Of a DNA stretch of 64,000 nucleotides, positions 44,118 through 52,378 are shown piece by piece. A program made the translations under genes and the position numbers. Under the pieces are notes generated by a model that ran no database searches, was not told the DNA's origin, and worked only from the letters and a program-made list of their open reading frames with translations. The number at the start of each line of letters is the position of its first letter. Position 1 is the first letter of the stretch. Origin of the DNA: Alphaproteobacteria bacterium (GTDB lineage Bacteria > Pseudomonadota > Alphaproteobacteria > UBA8366 > Aestuariispiraceae); contig SPJV01000104.1 of NCBI GenBank assembly GCA_006844765.1, positions 1 to 64,000 on the forward strand, given 5' to 3'.

Positions 44118-45362
44118 ATGTCCGAATTTTTCGATGCGCTCGAAATCCGCTCAGCGGATGAGCGAGACGCAGCCCAAATGGCGCAACTGCGTGCGCAGGT
44201 TAGCCATGCGAAGGCGGCGACGCGCTACTTCGCTGACACTTTGGCGGATGTTGATCCGGCAGCATTGACGGATCGCGCAGCGTTGGCTGCTCTGCCTTTG
44301 GTGCGGAAGTCATCGATTCTTGAGCTTCAGGCGAAAGATCCGCCTTTTGGGGGGTTGTGTACTGGAGAGGCAGGCGGGATGGGGCGATTATTCGTCTCAC
44401 CCGGTCCGATCAATGATCCGGAAAGCCGCCTTGCGTCCGAAGGTGTGGATTGTTGGCGCTTTGGGCGCGCGATGTTTGCTGCAGGGATTCGTGCCGGCAG
44501 TGTCGTCCTGAACAGTTTTTCCTACCACCTGACGCCGGGCGCCTTCATGGTAGATTCTGGCGCCAGAGCCTGTGAGGCAGCGGTCATCCCCGGCGGGACC
44601 GGCAATACCGAAGGCCAGATTCAAGCAGCTGCGCGGTTTGGTGCCTCTTCGATCGCGGCAACCCCGGATTTTCCAAAACTCTTGCTGGAAAAAGCCGACG
44701 AACTTGGGGTCGATCTGTCTATCCGGCATTTGATCGTCTCCGGCGGGCCTCTATTCCCCTCGCTTCGACAGGGCTATATCGATGCGGGGCTCACCTGTCT
44801 TCAATGTTATGGCACGGCGGATTTGGGCCTTGTCGCCTATGAAAGCATGACCATGGAAGGGATGATCCTGGACGAGCAGGTGCTGGTCGAGATTGTTCGG
44901 CCTGGTACCGGCGATCCAGTCCCGGATGGTGATGTTGGCGAGGTTGTTGTCACGTCGCTCAATAATAAGGATTATCCGCTCATCCGCTTTGCAACAGGCG
45001 ATTTGTCTGCCGTGTTGCCGGGGCAGAGCGCCTGTGGCCGCACCGCGCCGCGGATCAAGGGTTGGATGGGCCGCGCTGATCAGACGACGAAAGTCCGTGG
45101 CATGTTCGTGCGCCCGGAACAGGTCGCCGATTTTGTTTCCCGTCATGCGGAAGTCGAAAAGGCCCGTTTTGTTGTGGGCTCAGATGCTGAAAAGCGCGAC
45201 ACATTGACTGTTCTGGTGGAAGTTTCCGGTGATACAGACCCAGACCGTCTGGCAGAGAGCGTGACCGCTTTGTGCAAGGTGCGGGGCATGATAGAGCTGG
45301 CGGAACCGGGGCATTTGCCCAATGATGGTAAGGTAATCGACGATACCCGCGTTTTTGACTGA
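44118..45362 (+). CDS. PaaK-like AMP-ligase family protein with altered P-loop
   Basis: 414 residues similar over their length to phenylacetate-CoA ligases: HAKAATRYF-type N-terminus, LQCYGTADLGLVAYES, YPLIRFATGDLSAVLPG, GRADQTTKVRGMFVRPEQVA and a C-terminal ACT-like domain. Where PaaK has the phosphate loop SSGTTGKP, this protein reads FVSPGPINDPESR, so ATP binding may be weak or lost; the lysine near the end (DGKVIDD) is kept. It follows the LivF-like gene by 19 bp and belongs to the same unit. Confidence 0.88.
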   Translation: MSEFFDALEIRSADERDAAQMAQLRAQVSHAKAATRYFADTLADVDPAALTDRAALAALPLVRKSSILELQAKDPPFGGLCTGEAGGMGRLFVSPGPINDPESRLASEGVDCWRFGRAMFAAGIRAGSVVLNSFSYHLTPGAFMVDSGARACEAAVIPGGTGNTEGQIQAAARFGASSIAATPDFPKLLLEKADELGVDLSIRHLIVSGGPLFPSLRQGYIDAGLTCLQCYGTADLGLVAYESMTMEGMILDEQVLVEIVRPGTGDPVPDGDVGEVVVTSLNNKDYPLIRFATGDLSAVLPGQSACGRTAPRIKGWMGRADQTTKVRGMFVRPEQVADFVSRHAEVEKARFVVGSDAEKRDTLTVLVEVSGDTDPDRLAESVTALCKVRGMIELAEPGHLPNDGKVIDDTRVFD

Positions 45363-45367
45363 GTGCG

Positions 45368-46279
45368 ATGGACCCGACCAGCCGTGAATTGATGACCACC
45401 GCAGAGGTTGCGGCGCTGCTTCGTGTGAAGGAGCGCAAGGTCTATGATCTGGTCGCGGCAGAGGCGATCCCCTGTACACGGGTTACCGGAAAGCTGCTGT
45501 TTCCCCGTGAGTTGATCGAGCTTTGGGTGACCGCTGGAACACGTGGCGGTGGCGCGGAGTTTCTGGCGGCCCGGCCACCGGTTGCCGCTGGAAGTCATGA
45601 CCCCTTGTTGGACTGGTCGCTCCGAGAATCCGGCTGCGGTATCGCGACCTTGTTTGATGGCAGCCTGGATGGCGTCACCCGCTTTGCCCGGGGTGAAGCC
45701 TTGATTGCTGGAATGCATGTGCCCGATCCCGACACTGATGATCCAGAGGTTGGGCATCCGAACCGCGCCTTGGTCGCGCCCTTATCCACGGCGGCCGGTG
45801 GTCTGGTTCTGATCGAATGGGCGCGTCGCACGCAAGGGCTGATCCTTCCCACTGGAAACCCGAAAGCAATTGCTGGTCTGCATGACTTGATTGTGGCGGA
45901 TCGGAAAATCCAGCTCCGCCAGCCCAATGCCGGTAGTTATGTTCTGCTGGAGCGGCTGATGGCCCGCGACGGCCTGTCGATGGATCAGCTAATGGCAACC
46001 GAAACGCCGGCACGGGATGAAACGGCGGCGGCGCAAGCGGTGCTGGATGGTCGCGCGGACGCGGCCTTCGGGATCGAGGCGGCGGCGCGGCGCATGGGGT
46101 TGGATTTTCTGCCTTTGGCGCGGGAACGCTATGATCTCGCAATTACCCGGCGGGATTATTTTAATGAGCCGTTCCAGAAACTTATTAAGTTCTCCTCAAC
46201 CCCAGCCCTAAGCCAGGAAGCCGAACGACTGGGCGGCTATGACATAACGGGGCTGGGGTCAGTATCCTATAATGGGTGA
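45368..46279 (+). CDS. HTH regulator with periplasmic-binding-protein-like sensor domain
   Basis: 303 residues. The N-terminus is an excisionase/MerR-like helix-turn-helix (LMTTAEVAALLRVKERKVYD, about residues 8-57). The rest is a PBP_like domain (SGCGIATLFDGSLDGVTRFA, VLDGRADAAFGIEAAARRMG) of the kind that senses molybdate or tungstate in one-component regulators. It starts 5 bp after the PaaK-like gene but converges with the tup transporter genes, which are its likely targets. Confidence 0.85.
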   Translation: MDPTSRELMTTAEVAALLRVKERKVYDLVAAEAIPCTRVTGKLLFPRELIELWVTAGTRGGGAEFLAARPPVAAGSHDPLLDWSLRESGCGIATLFDGSLDGVTRFARGEALIAGMHVPDPDTDDPEVGHPNRALVAPLSTAAGGLVLIEWARRTQGLILPTGNPKAIAGLHDLIVADRKIQLRQPNAGSYVLLERLMARDGLSMDQLMATETPARDETAAAQAVLDGRADAAFGIEAAARRMGLDFLPLARERYDLAITRRDYFNEPFQKLIKFSSTPALSQEAERLGGYDITGLGSVSYNG

Positions 46280-46284
46280 GGAAT

Positions 46285-46308
46285 GGCGCGGGCTTGCGCC
46301 GTTTCTTT
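46285..46308 (+). terminator. Probable intrinsic terminator
   Basis: A 5-bp stem GGCGC/GCGCC with loop GGGCTT is followed by GTTTCTTT, 5 bp after the stop of the HTH/PBP regulator gene. It would end the long plus-strand unit that begins at the fadD-like gene. The stem is short and the T-run interrupted. Confidence 0.5.
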
Positions 46309-46324
46309 GAATGGCGTCCAGGCG

Positions 46325-47143
46325 CTAAGGTTTCGCGTTCGGGAAGAACAGCTGCTCCCCTGCCCGCTTATAGGCAGCAATGGCGGATTGGCCTTCTGCA
46401 GAGATGACCCAATCCACAAAAACCTGCGCATCGTCGATCCGCACATGCGGGAATTTGTCCGGGCTAACGGCGATGATGCCATATTGGTTGAACAGCTTTG
46501 AATCCCCTTCAAAGAGGATTTTCAGATCGGCCTTGTTCTCAAACGCCAACCAAGTGGCGCGATCGGTCAGGCTGTAGGCCCCCATACCGGCAGCGATATT
46601 GAGCGTTGCGCCCATCCCCGACCCGGTTTCGCGATACCAGGTGTTTTTTTGGGTAATGCCGGCCTCGGACCAAAGGGATTTCTCGCGCTTATGGGTGCCG
46701 CTGTCATCGCCACGAGAGGCGAAAGGAGCACCACCGGTTGCAACAGCGTCCAGCGCGGCCTTCAGGCTTCCGGCCTTGGCGACACCAGAGGGATCCGTTG
46801 ACGGCCCGACCAGGACAAAGTCGTTATACATGACATCGAAGCGCTTGATGCCAAAACCGTCGGCGACAAAGGCCTCCTCTGAGGGTTTGTGATGCACGAA
46901 CAGAACATCGGCGTCGCCATTGCGGGCCAAGCGGATCGCTTGCCCCGTTCCTACTGCAACAACCCGGACTTCAATGCCGGACTTGGCTGTAAACATTGGC
47001 AGGATGACGTCAAACAAGCCGCTATTCGCGGTCGATGTTGTCGACGCCACAACGATGTGGCGGTCTGCCGCCTGTGCCGCTGTTGAAATAAGAAACAATA
47101 CGGCAAAAACGGACGAGATTGTACGTTGAATGGACCTAATCAT
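46325..47143 (-). CDS. tupA: Tungstate-type ABC transporter binding protein TupA
   Basis: 272 residues with signal peptide (MIRSIQRTISSVFAVLFLIS, cleavage after AQA). The TupA signature is present: VVASTTSTANSGLFDVILP and FVLVGPSTDPSGV, with SRGDDSGTHKREKSLW. TupA proteins bind tungstate very tightly; some relatives prefer molybdate. ATG 47143 overlaps the ATPase stop as ATGA, which fixes the start; the open frame extends 36 codons upstream. Confidence 0.92.
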   Translation of the reverse strand: MIRSIQRTISSVFAVLFLISTAAQAADRHIVVASTTSTANSGLFDVILPMFTAKSGIEVRVVAVGTGQAIRLARNGDADVLFVHHKPSEEAFVADGFGIKRFDVMYNDFVLVGPSTDPSGVAKAGSLKAALDAVATGGAPFASRGDDSGTHKREKSLWSEAGITQKNTWYRETGSGMGATLNIAAGMGAYSLTDRATWLAFENKADLKILFEGDSKLFNQYGIIAVSPDKFPHVRIDDAQVFVDWVISAEGQSAIAAYKRAGEQLFFPNAKP

Positions 47144-47853
47144 AGAAGCTCCCCTTGCAAAAATGCCTTCAGGATAGGTTTGGGTGGATTGTCGAACAGA
47201 TCGGGCAGCGGCCCTTCTGCGGCCAGTCTGCCGTGACAGATGAACAGGCAATGATCGGCAAGGCGCCGAACCTGGCCCATATCATGACTGGAGAGCACAA
47301 CCGGCGTACCCTCGGACGCTAGTGTGCGGATAAGAGTTTCCAGCCGCCCCGTGGCTGCGGGGTCGAGCCCCGATGCGGGCTCATCCATCAACAGCATGGC
47401 TGGTTTCAGCGCGACTTCCCGGATCAAGGCAAGCCGTTGTTGCTCACCGCCGGAAAGCCGTCGTGCGGGATGGTCCGCTTTGTCTGACAAGCCGGCAAGG
47501 GCCAGCAGCCTGTCTTCTTCGTCACGGTCCGGTTTGCTTCCCGCCATGGTCATGGCGAAGCGCAGATTGGCCCTTACGCTTCGGCGCAGAAGAACGGGAC
47601 GTTGAAGCAGCAACCCGGTCTGTGCGGCCGCCTCCGGCCAATGGATTCGGCCAAGGCTGGGGGAAATCATGCCGTGAAGCAGACGCAATAAGGTGGTCTT
47701 CCCCGCGCCATTTGGACCGATCACGGCGGTGATACCGCTTGCCGGCATGACAGTTTCCAGCCCGATCAGGATATCCTGCCCACCGATCCGATAGCCCAGA
47801 TCGGTAAGGCGCACCCCGGCGCGGTCTTGATGAGGCGCTGGTCCGCTCATCAT
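47140..47853 (-). CDS. tupC: Tungstate-type ABC transporter ATPase TupC
   Basis: 237-residue ATP-binding subunit with Walker A IGPNGAGKTTLLRLLHGMI, signature RLSGGEQQRLALIREVAL and Walker B AMLLMDEPASGLD. Overlaps tupB at its start and tupA at its stop by four bases each, so all three are translationally coupled in the order permease, ATPase, binding protein. No regulatory C-terminal domain is attached. Confidence 0.92.
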   Translation of the reverse strand: MMSGPAPHQDRAGVRLTDLGYRIGGQDILIGLETVMPASGITAVIGPNGAGKTTLLRLLHGMISPSLGRIHWPEAAAQTGLLLQRPVLLRRSVRANLRFAMTMAGSKPDRDEEDRLLALAGLSDKADHPARRLSGGEQQRLALIREVALKPAMLLMDEPASGLDPAATGRLETLIRTLASEGTPVVLSSHDMGQVRRLADHCLFICHGRLAAEGPLPDLFDNPPKPILKAFLQGELL

Positions 47854-48590
47854 CTGAGCTGTTCACGCTCGGACGGACCGTCGGCCCAGCGGGATGCGAG
47901 GCTGCGCACGGCGAAGGCGAGGGCGTTGGCTGCCAAGGCGAGGGCGAGCAAAACAATGCCAAGACCCAAGGCAAGTGCGAGATCGCCTTTGCTTGTCTCC
48001 AAGGCAATCGCGGTGGTCATGACCCGCGTGACGCCATCAATATTGCCGCCGACGATCATGACAGCGCCCACTTCCGCAACCGCGCGCCCAAAACCGGCCA
48101 GGACAGCGGTGATCAGCGCGAAACGTGCTTCGAAGGCCAGGGTTGTGGCTTGCTGACGCCGGTTCATCCGGAAGGCCCGGAATTGCTCCCCATACTCAAC
48201 CAGATGATCTTCCAGCACACGATGGGCGATGGCGGCTACGATGGGGGTGATGAGCAGGGTCTGGGCGATCACCATGGCGGTTGGCGTGAACAGCAGCCCC
48301 AGCTCCCCCAGCGGCCCGGCACGGGAAAGCACCAAATAGACCGCCAGCCCGACCACCACCGGCGGCAGCCCCATCAAAGTGTTCAAGGCTGCGATAGCGA
48401 TTGTGCGTCCCGGAAAGCGGCAGACCGTCAACAAGGCGGCGACAGGGATCCCGATCACCGTGGCAAGTGCTACGGCGGCGAAACTGACCTGTATCGACAG
48501 GGTGACGATTTCTCCCAGCTCTTGATCGCCTGAAAGCACAAGGCCAACCGCTGCACCGAAAGCGTCTCCAAACTCAGCCATCGCGTCCAT
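47850..48590 (-). CDS. tupB: Tungstate-type ABC transporter permease TupB
   Basis: 246-residue permease with five to six helices. The family EAA-like loop lies around LEDHLVEYGEQFRAFRMNRR, and LNTLMGLPPVVVGLAVYLVL and GRAVAEVGAVMIVGGNIDG are typical TupB sequence. It is the first gene of the tupBCA unit; an AT-rich region with two TAATTATG direct repeats lies just ahead of its start. Confidence 0.92.
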   Translation of the reverse strand: MDAMAEFGDAFGAAVGLVLSGDQELGEIVTLSIQVSFAAVALATVIGIPVAALLTVCRFPGRTIAIAALNTLMGLPPVVVGLAVYLVLSRAGPLGELGLLFTPTAMVIAQTLLITPIVAAIAHRVLEDHLVEYGEQFRAFRMNRRQQATTLAFEARFALITAVLAGFGRAVAEVGAVMIVGGNIDGVTRVMTTAIALETSKGDLALALGLGIVLLALALAANALAFAVRSLASRWADGPSEREQLR

Positions 48591-48597
48591 CGTGATT

Positions 48598-48615
48598 TAA
48601 TTATGTATAATTATG
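48598..48615 (-). promoter_or_regulatory. Two TAATTATG direct repeats ahead of tupB
   Basis: TAATTATG at 48598-48605 and again at 48608-48615 are one helical turn (10 bp) apart, 8 bp from the tupB start codon in an AT-rich stretch. Such phased direct repeats suit a dimeric or excisionase-like DNA-binding protein; the HTH/PBP regulator encoded at 45368 is the obvious candidate. Confidence 0.4.
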
Positions 48616-48756
48616 TTTTTATTCCGCATATCGGTTCAGATTTCAATACCTATCTTTACCCCTTTCACCCCAGATGTGGGAATATATTTTTCCCTTTATT
48701 TTTGTGTAGAAAGGGCGTAGGACGCGATTACTAAGGGTTCCGGGCGTAGGGAGGAC

Positions 48757-49185
48757 ATGGATATGACCATTGGATACGCAGGCGATTTATTGCCGAAAGA
48801 TGCCTGGGATATGCTTCAGGCGGAAGAGAATGCTGTGTTGGTTGATGTACGGACAATGGCCGAATGGCGCTTTGTCGGGTTACCGAACTTAAGCAGCCTC
48901 GGCCGTGAGCCTGTCCTGATTGAATGGCAGCGGTTTCCCGATGGTGTTCAGAATGCCGGTTTTCCAGATCAACTGCGCGAAAGTCTGGAAGCAGGTGATC
49001 CACCGATTCTGTTTCTTTGCCGGTCCGGGCAACGGTCCCGCGCCGCTGCGATGACGGCAACAGCGGCAGGCTTTACACGCTGCTACAATATCGCAGAAGG
49101 CTTTGAAGGCGATCATGATGCCAAGGGCCATCGCGGTAGCGTCGGTGGTTGGAAACATGCCGGCCTTCCCTGGCATCAAAACTGA
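48757..49185 (+). CDS. Rhodanese-like sulfurtransferase
   Basis: 142-residue single rhodanese domain: VLVDVRTMAEWRFVGLP and the active-site loop FLCRSGQRSRAAA with the catalytic cysteine. It transfers sulfane sulfur or binds persulfide. It lies 40 bp upstream of metZ on the same strand, which suggests a link to sulfur assimilation into homocysteine. GGAGG precedes the ATG. Confidence 0.93.
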   Translation: MDMTIGYAGDLLPKDAWDMLQAEENAVLVDVRTMAEWRFVGLPNLSSLGREPVLIEWQRFPDGVQNAGFPDQLRESLEAGDPPILFLCRSGQRSRAAAMTATAAGFTRCYNIAEGFEGDHDAKGHRGSVGGWKHAGLPWHQN

Positions 49186-49225
49186 TTTATCCAACTGATG
49201 AACCCGGTTTGCTGGATGCAGAATC

Positions 49226-50452
49226 ATGACAATGGATGGTGGACCTCAATTCCTGGCCAGTGATGCTGCAAAACCGCAATATCGCCCGCAAACCGAACTG
49301 GTGCGCGGGGCGCAGAAACGCTCTGACTTTAACGAGACGAGTGAAGCGCTCTATCTGACCTCCGGCTATGTCTATAACACGGCCGAAGAAGCGGAGGCGG
49401 CGTTCAAGGGCGAAGCGGATGCCTTCATGTATTCCCGTTACGCCAATCCCACGGTTCGGATGTTCGAAGAGCGTCTCGCCCTGTTGGAAGGGGCAGAAGA
49501 CTGCCGCGCGACCGCCAGCGGCATGGCGGCGGTTTACACTGCCCTGGCCTGTTTTGTCAGCGCCGGTGACAAGGTGGTTGCTTCCCGCGCCTTGTTCGGA
49601 TCCTGCCATGTGATCATCGATCAAATTCTGCCGCGCTTTGGTGTTAAGCGGGAATTTGTCGATGGTGGCGATCTCAATCAATGGGAAGAAGCGCTGAAAG
49701 GCGGGGCCAAGGCGGTCTTTCTGGAAACCCCGTCAAATCCAATGCTGGAACTGGTCGATATCGAAGCAGTGTCGGCCCTGGCCCATGCTGCTGGCGCCTT
49801 GGTTATCGTCGACAATGTTTTTGCCACCCCCATTCTGCAGCGCCCCCTGGCGCTTGGTGCTGATATTGTCACCTATTCCGCGACCAAGCATATCGATGGC
49901 CAGGGTCGGACATTGGGCGGCGCGATCCTGACCACCAAGCAGTTTATCAAGGAACGGTTGGAACCCTTTTATCGGCATACCGGCCCAAGCATGAGCCCCT
50001 TCAACGCCTGGGTTATGGTGAAAGGTTTGGAGACCTTGTCCCTGCGGGTTGAGAGACACTGCGCCAATGCCGAATTTCTGGCGCGTTGGTGCGAAACCCG
50101 AGATGGTCTCAACCGCGTTGTTTATCCGGGATTGGAAAGCCATCCACAGCATGATCTGGCCAACAAGCAGATGACTGGGTTTGGCACGTTGGTCACCCTG
50201 AACATCGCTGGCGGCAAAGCGGCGGCGTTCCGATTCTTGAATGCGCTGACATTAACCGACATTTCGAACAACCTGGGGGATGCGAAATCACTCGCGACCC
50301 ATCCGGCAACAACAACTCATCAGCGACTGACACCGGAAGAACGGACCCATCTGGGTATAACCGATGGAACTGTGCGGATTTCCGTGGGTCTGGAAGATGT
50401 CGAGGACCTGGTCGAGGATATAGACGCGGCCCTGGTCGCCGCATTGGCTTGA
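49226..50452 (+). CDS. metZ: O-succinylhomoserine sulfhydrylase
   Basis: 408-residue PLP enzyme of the Cys/Met metabolism family that makes homocysteine directly from O-succinylhomoserine and sulfide. YLTSGYVYNTAEEAEAAFKG, DAFMYSRYANPTVRMFEERL and the PLP lysine in TYSATKHIDGQGRTLGG are typical of MetZ, and SNNLGDAKSLATHPATTTH is the substrate phosphate/carboxylate loop. Rhodanese lies upstream and a membrane protein with RidA downstream. No SAM-II riboswitch is visible in the short leader. Confidence 0.95.
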   Translation: MTMDGGPQFLASDAAKPQYRPQTELVRGAQKRSDFNETSEALYLTSGYVYNTAEEAEAAFKGEADAFMYSRYANPTVRMFEERLALLEGAEDCRATASGMAAVYTALACFVSAGDKVVASRALFGSCHVIIDQILPRFGVKREFVDGGDLNQWEEALKGGAKAVFLETPSNPMLELVDIEAVSALAHAAGALVIVDNVFATPILQRPLALGADIVTYSATKHIDGQGRTLGGAILTTKQFIKERLEPFYRHTGPSMSPFNAWVMVKGLETLSLRVERHCANAEFLARWCETRDGLNRVVYPGLESHPQHDLANKQMTGFGTLVTLNIAGGKAAAFRFLNALTLTDISNNLGDAKSLATHPATTTHQRLTPEERTHLGITDGTVRISVGLEDVEDLVEDIDAALVAALA

Positions 50453-50462
50453 GGCCAGACCG

Positions 50463-50864
50463 ATGGATCGCCTTACGCCGCGTTGGATGACCGCAGTTCT
50501 GATTGCCGCCGGGATCTATAACATCGCTTGGGGTGTTATCGTCGCGCTGTTTCCGGTGCCCTTGTTCGAGATCGCCGGGATGGCGCCGCCGCGCTATCCG
50601 GCCCTATTCCAATGTATTGGGATGATGATTGCCGTCTTTGGCCTGGCTTATCTCTGTGCCGCATCCAATCCCCTGCGCCATTGGCCGGTGTTGGTGGCGG
50701 GATTGGTTGGTCGTCTCTTGGGACCGATCGGATTTCTTTACCTGGCGATCAATGGTGTCTTTACCTGGCAGGCCGGGTTCACCATTGTGACCAACGACTT
50801 GATATGGATTATTCCCTTCGCGCTGATGCTGCGCGCCGCTTGGATACAGGAGAGAAAGATATGA
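50463..50864 (+). CDS. Small four-helix membrane protein
   Basis: 133 residues with four predicted membrane helices (MTAVLIAAGIYNIAWGVIVA, MIAVFGLAYLCAA, VAGLVGRLLGPIGFLYLAI, LIWIIPFALML). I recognise the general alphaproteobacterial hypothetical type but no function. It lies 10 bp after metZ, and its stop overlaps the RidA start as ATGA, so it belongs to the metZ unit. Confidence 0.82.
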   Translation: MDRLTPRWMTAVLIAAGIYNIAWGVIVALFPVPLFEIAGMAPPRYPALFQCIGMMIAVFGLAYLCAASNPLRHWPVLVAGLVGRLLGPIGFLYLAINGVFTWQAGFTIVTNDLIWIIPFALMLRAAWIQERKI

Positions 50865-51202
50865 TCGAACGCCAGGATACCAACAGCCGGATGAGCCAGA
50901 TCGTAACGCATAACGGCACGGTTTATCTCGCCGGGCAGGTCGGTGCAGGCGATAGCGTGACCGAACAGACAACGGATTGTTTGGCTCGTGTCGATGCGCT
51001 GTTGGGCAAGGCGAGCTCATCGCGCGAAAACATCTTGCAGGCCGTGATCTGGCTGCGCGATATGGCGGATTTTGCAGAGATGAATGCGGTTTGGGATGCC
51101 TGGGTTCCGGAAGGCCACGCCCCGGCGCGCGCTTGTGGTGAAGCTCGGCTTGCCGCTGATCAGCTGAAGGTCGAAATCATCATCACCGCTGCCTGCGACT
51201 AG
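50861..51202 (+). CDS. RidA-family protein
   Basis: 113 residues of the RidA/YjgF/UK114 family, which deaminates reactive enamine and imine intermediates released by PLP enzymes. Seen: THNGTVYLAGQVGAGDSVTE and the substrate arginine region HAPARACGEARLAADQLKVE. Being coupled to the metZ unit, it may clear 2-aminocrotonate-like products of MetZ side reactions. The start overlaps the preceding stop by four bases. Confidence 0.92.
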   Translation: MIERQDTNSRMSQIVTHNGTVYLAGQVGAGDSVTEQTTDCLARVDALLGKASSSRENILQAVIWLRDMADFAEMNAVWDAWVPEGHAPARACGEARLAADQLKVEIIITAACD

Positions 51203-51238
51203 TCCAAAACCTTCCAATGCGACGGGCGTCTTTGGGTT

Positions 51239-51748
51239 CTAAGGAATGGGGAAAAATGACTTTGTCGGCTCATTTTGATCCTCCAGACTTGCCACATCTT
51301 TGGGGACGCTACCGGATGAGTAAGTGACACCGACTACCCAGCTGACAACACCTGCGTCATCCAGTAACGGCAAGCCAACCCGTTCGCCCTGGGTATATCG
51401 ACCCTGTAGGGCATAAACGCTGCCAAAGGAGTAAAAAATCGCCTCCTCCCGAATGATGCGCCCAAAGCGCTGATTGATCACACGCGCAACATCGGCGGGA
51501 AATATCTCCCGGACATAGCGTTTTTGCATCGGCTGGCCGGTGGTCTGGCAGATCCGGTCTCCCGCAACATGGCAAAGCCAGTCGTCTTCCGCCGGCTGAT
51601 ACCGATAAAGCCAGATTGTCGGCAATAACTCCGGAATTTGAAGCGGGTCAAACGCAGCCCGCGCAGGGATGCGTTCCGCGCCTCGCAGCTCGTTCCAGTA
51701 GGCGCCCAGCCGTTGAAGCGGCGGCTCTTTCAGGTACCCAAAATCCAT
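51239..51748 (-). CDS. PAS_5-family protein
   Basis: 169-residue single-domain protein of the PAS_5 type frequent in Rhodospirillales-like bacteria. It starts with LGAYWNELRGAERIPARAAF and has LPTIWLYRYQPAEDDWLCHV and ICQTTGQPMQKRYVREIFP. It likely senses a small ligand; no output domain is attached. Converges with the RidA gene 36 bp away. Confidence 0.88.
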   Translation of the reverse strand: MDFGYLKEPPLQRLGAYWNELRGAERIPARAAFDPLQIPELLPTIWLYRYQPAEDDWLCHVAGDRICQTTGQPMQKRYVREIFPADVARVINQRFGRIIREEAIFYSFGSVYALQGRYTQGERVGLPLLDDAGVVSWVVGVTYSSGSVPKDVASLEDQNEPTKSFFPIP

Positions 51749-52041
51749 TGTGCGATCACCTTGATGGACGCTAATTGGGGTATCATGATAGTCCGAAGGA
51801 TCGGAGCATGCTCCTTCCCGGTGCGAATTCCAAGTAAAATCCGTTAACTAAACGCCATAGAACTTCCTAAATCTTATTATAGGATAGGTTGATTTGGTCC
51901 TCAAAAATTCTGATTGAGAACGCGAAAACTAGAAAAATAAACTTGAGAATAAGAATGAGTCGCATTACTAATAATTAGACCACGTTAAACCGAACATGTT
52001 GTTCCCCTTCCATTTCATCAAATTTTTCTGAGAGATTCTCT
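51749..52041. other. AT-rich intergenic region with palindromes
   Basis: No convincing gene in 293 bp. It holds two exact palindromes, TATCATGATA (51781-51790) and GGAGCATGCTCC (51803-51814), a stretch richer in A and T than its neighbours from 51880 to 52030, and a Fur-like site at 51944. It separates the PAS_5 gene from a small plus-strand ORF. Confidence 0.7.
51944..51966 (+). promoter_or_regulatory. Fur-box-like site
   Basis: TGAGAATAAGAATGAGTCGC followed by ATT resembles common Fur boxes of the form AATGAGAATCATTCGCATT, with about four differences over 19 bases. It lies roughly 75 bp ahead of the small ORF at 52042. Alphaproteobacteria use Fur/Mur as well as Irr and RirA, so the assignment is uncertain. 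Confidence 0.35.
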
Positions 52042-52302
52042 ATGGCTTCAGTTGTTGCTGTCATGATGATCATGGCCTGTGATCCGACGCTCCTACTTTG
52101 CACTGAAGTGGATGGGCCTATAACGGCGTGGGAAAACACAACGGCCTGTAATCAGGACAGCCCGGGCATGGTCGCGAGGATGAAACACACCCTGCCCGAC
52201 GATAGGATTGTCATGATAAAGTGCCGGTTAATGCTGCGCGAAGACCTCAATCCGCCCCAGACCATCATTGCCAGCCAACCCGAAACCGATCCATTGTTCT
52301 AG
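52042..52302 (+). CDS. Small exported-looking protein with paired cysteines
   Basis: 86 residues with a short hydrophobic N-terminus (MASVVAVMMIMACDPTLLLC) and further cysteines in NTTACNQD and VMIKCRLML, which could form disulfides in the periplasm. Small proteins of this type are common and uncharacterised in alphaproteobacteria. Codon use and an intact frame support it, but there is no recognised domain. A Fur-like site lies upstream. Confidence 0.5.
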   Translation: MASVVAVMMIMACDPTLLLCTEVDGPITAWENTTACNQDSPGMVARMKHTLPDDRIVMIKCRLMLREDLNPPQTIIASQPETDPLF

Positions 52303-52378
52303 TCTAACAATCCGGCCCGCCAGCAAGACTTGGCGCAGCGAGGACCGATGAAAAGATGAGCAAATGAAGGATAGGCAG

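Noticed and set aside
49186..49225. Possible SAM-II riboswitch ahead of metZ
   Set aside because: CTGATTTA occurs near the site, but the paired CGCGC stem, the pseudoknot and the GATAAA-GCTAAA parts of the SAM-II consensus are absent and only 40 bp are available.
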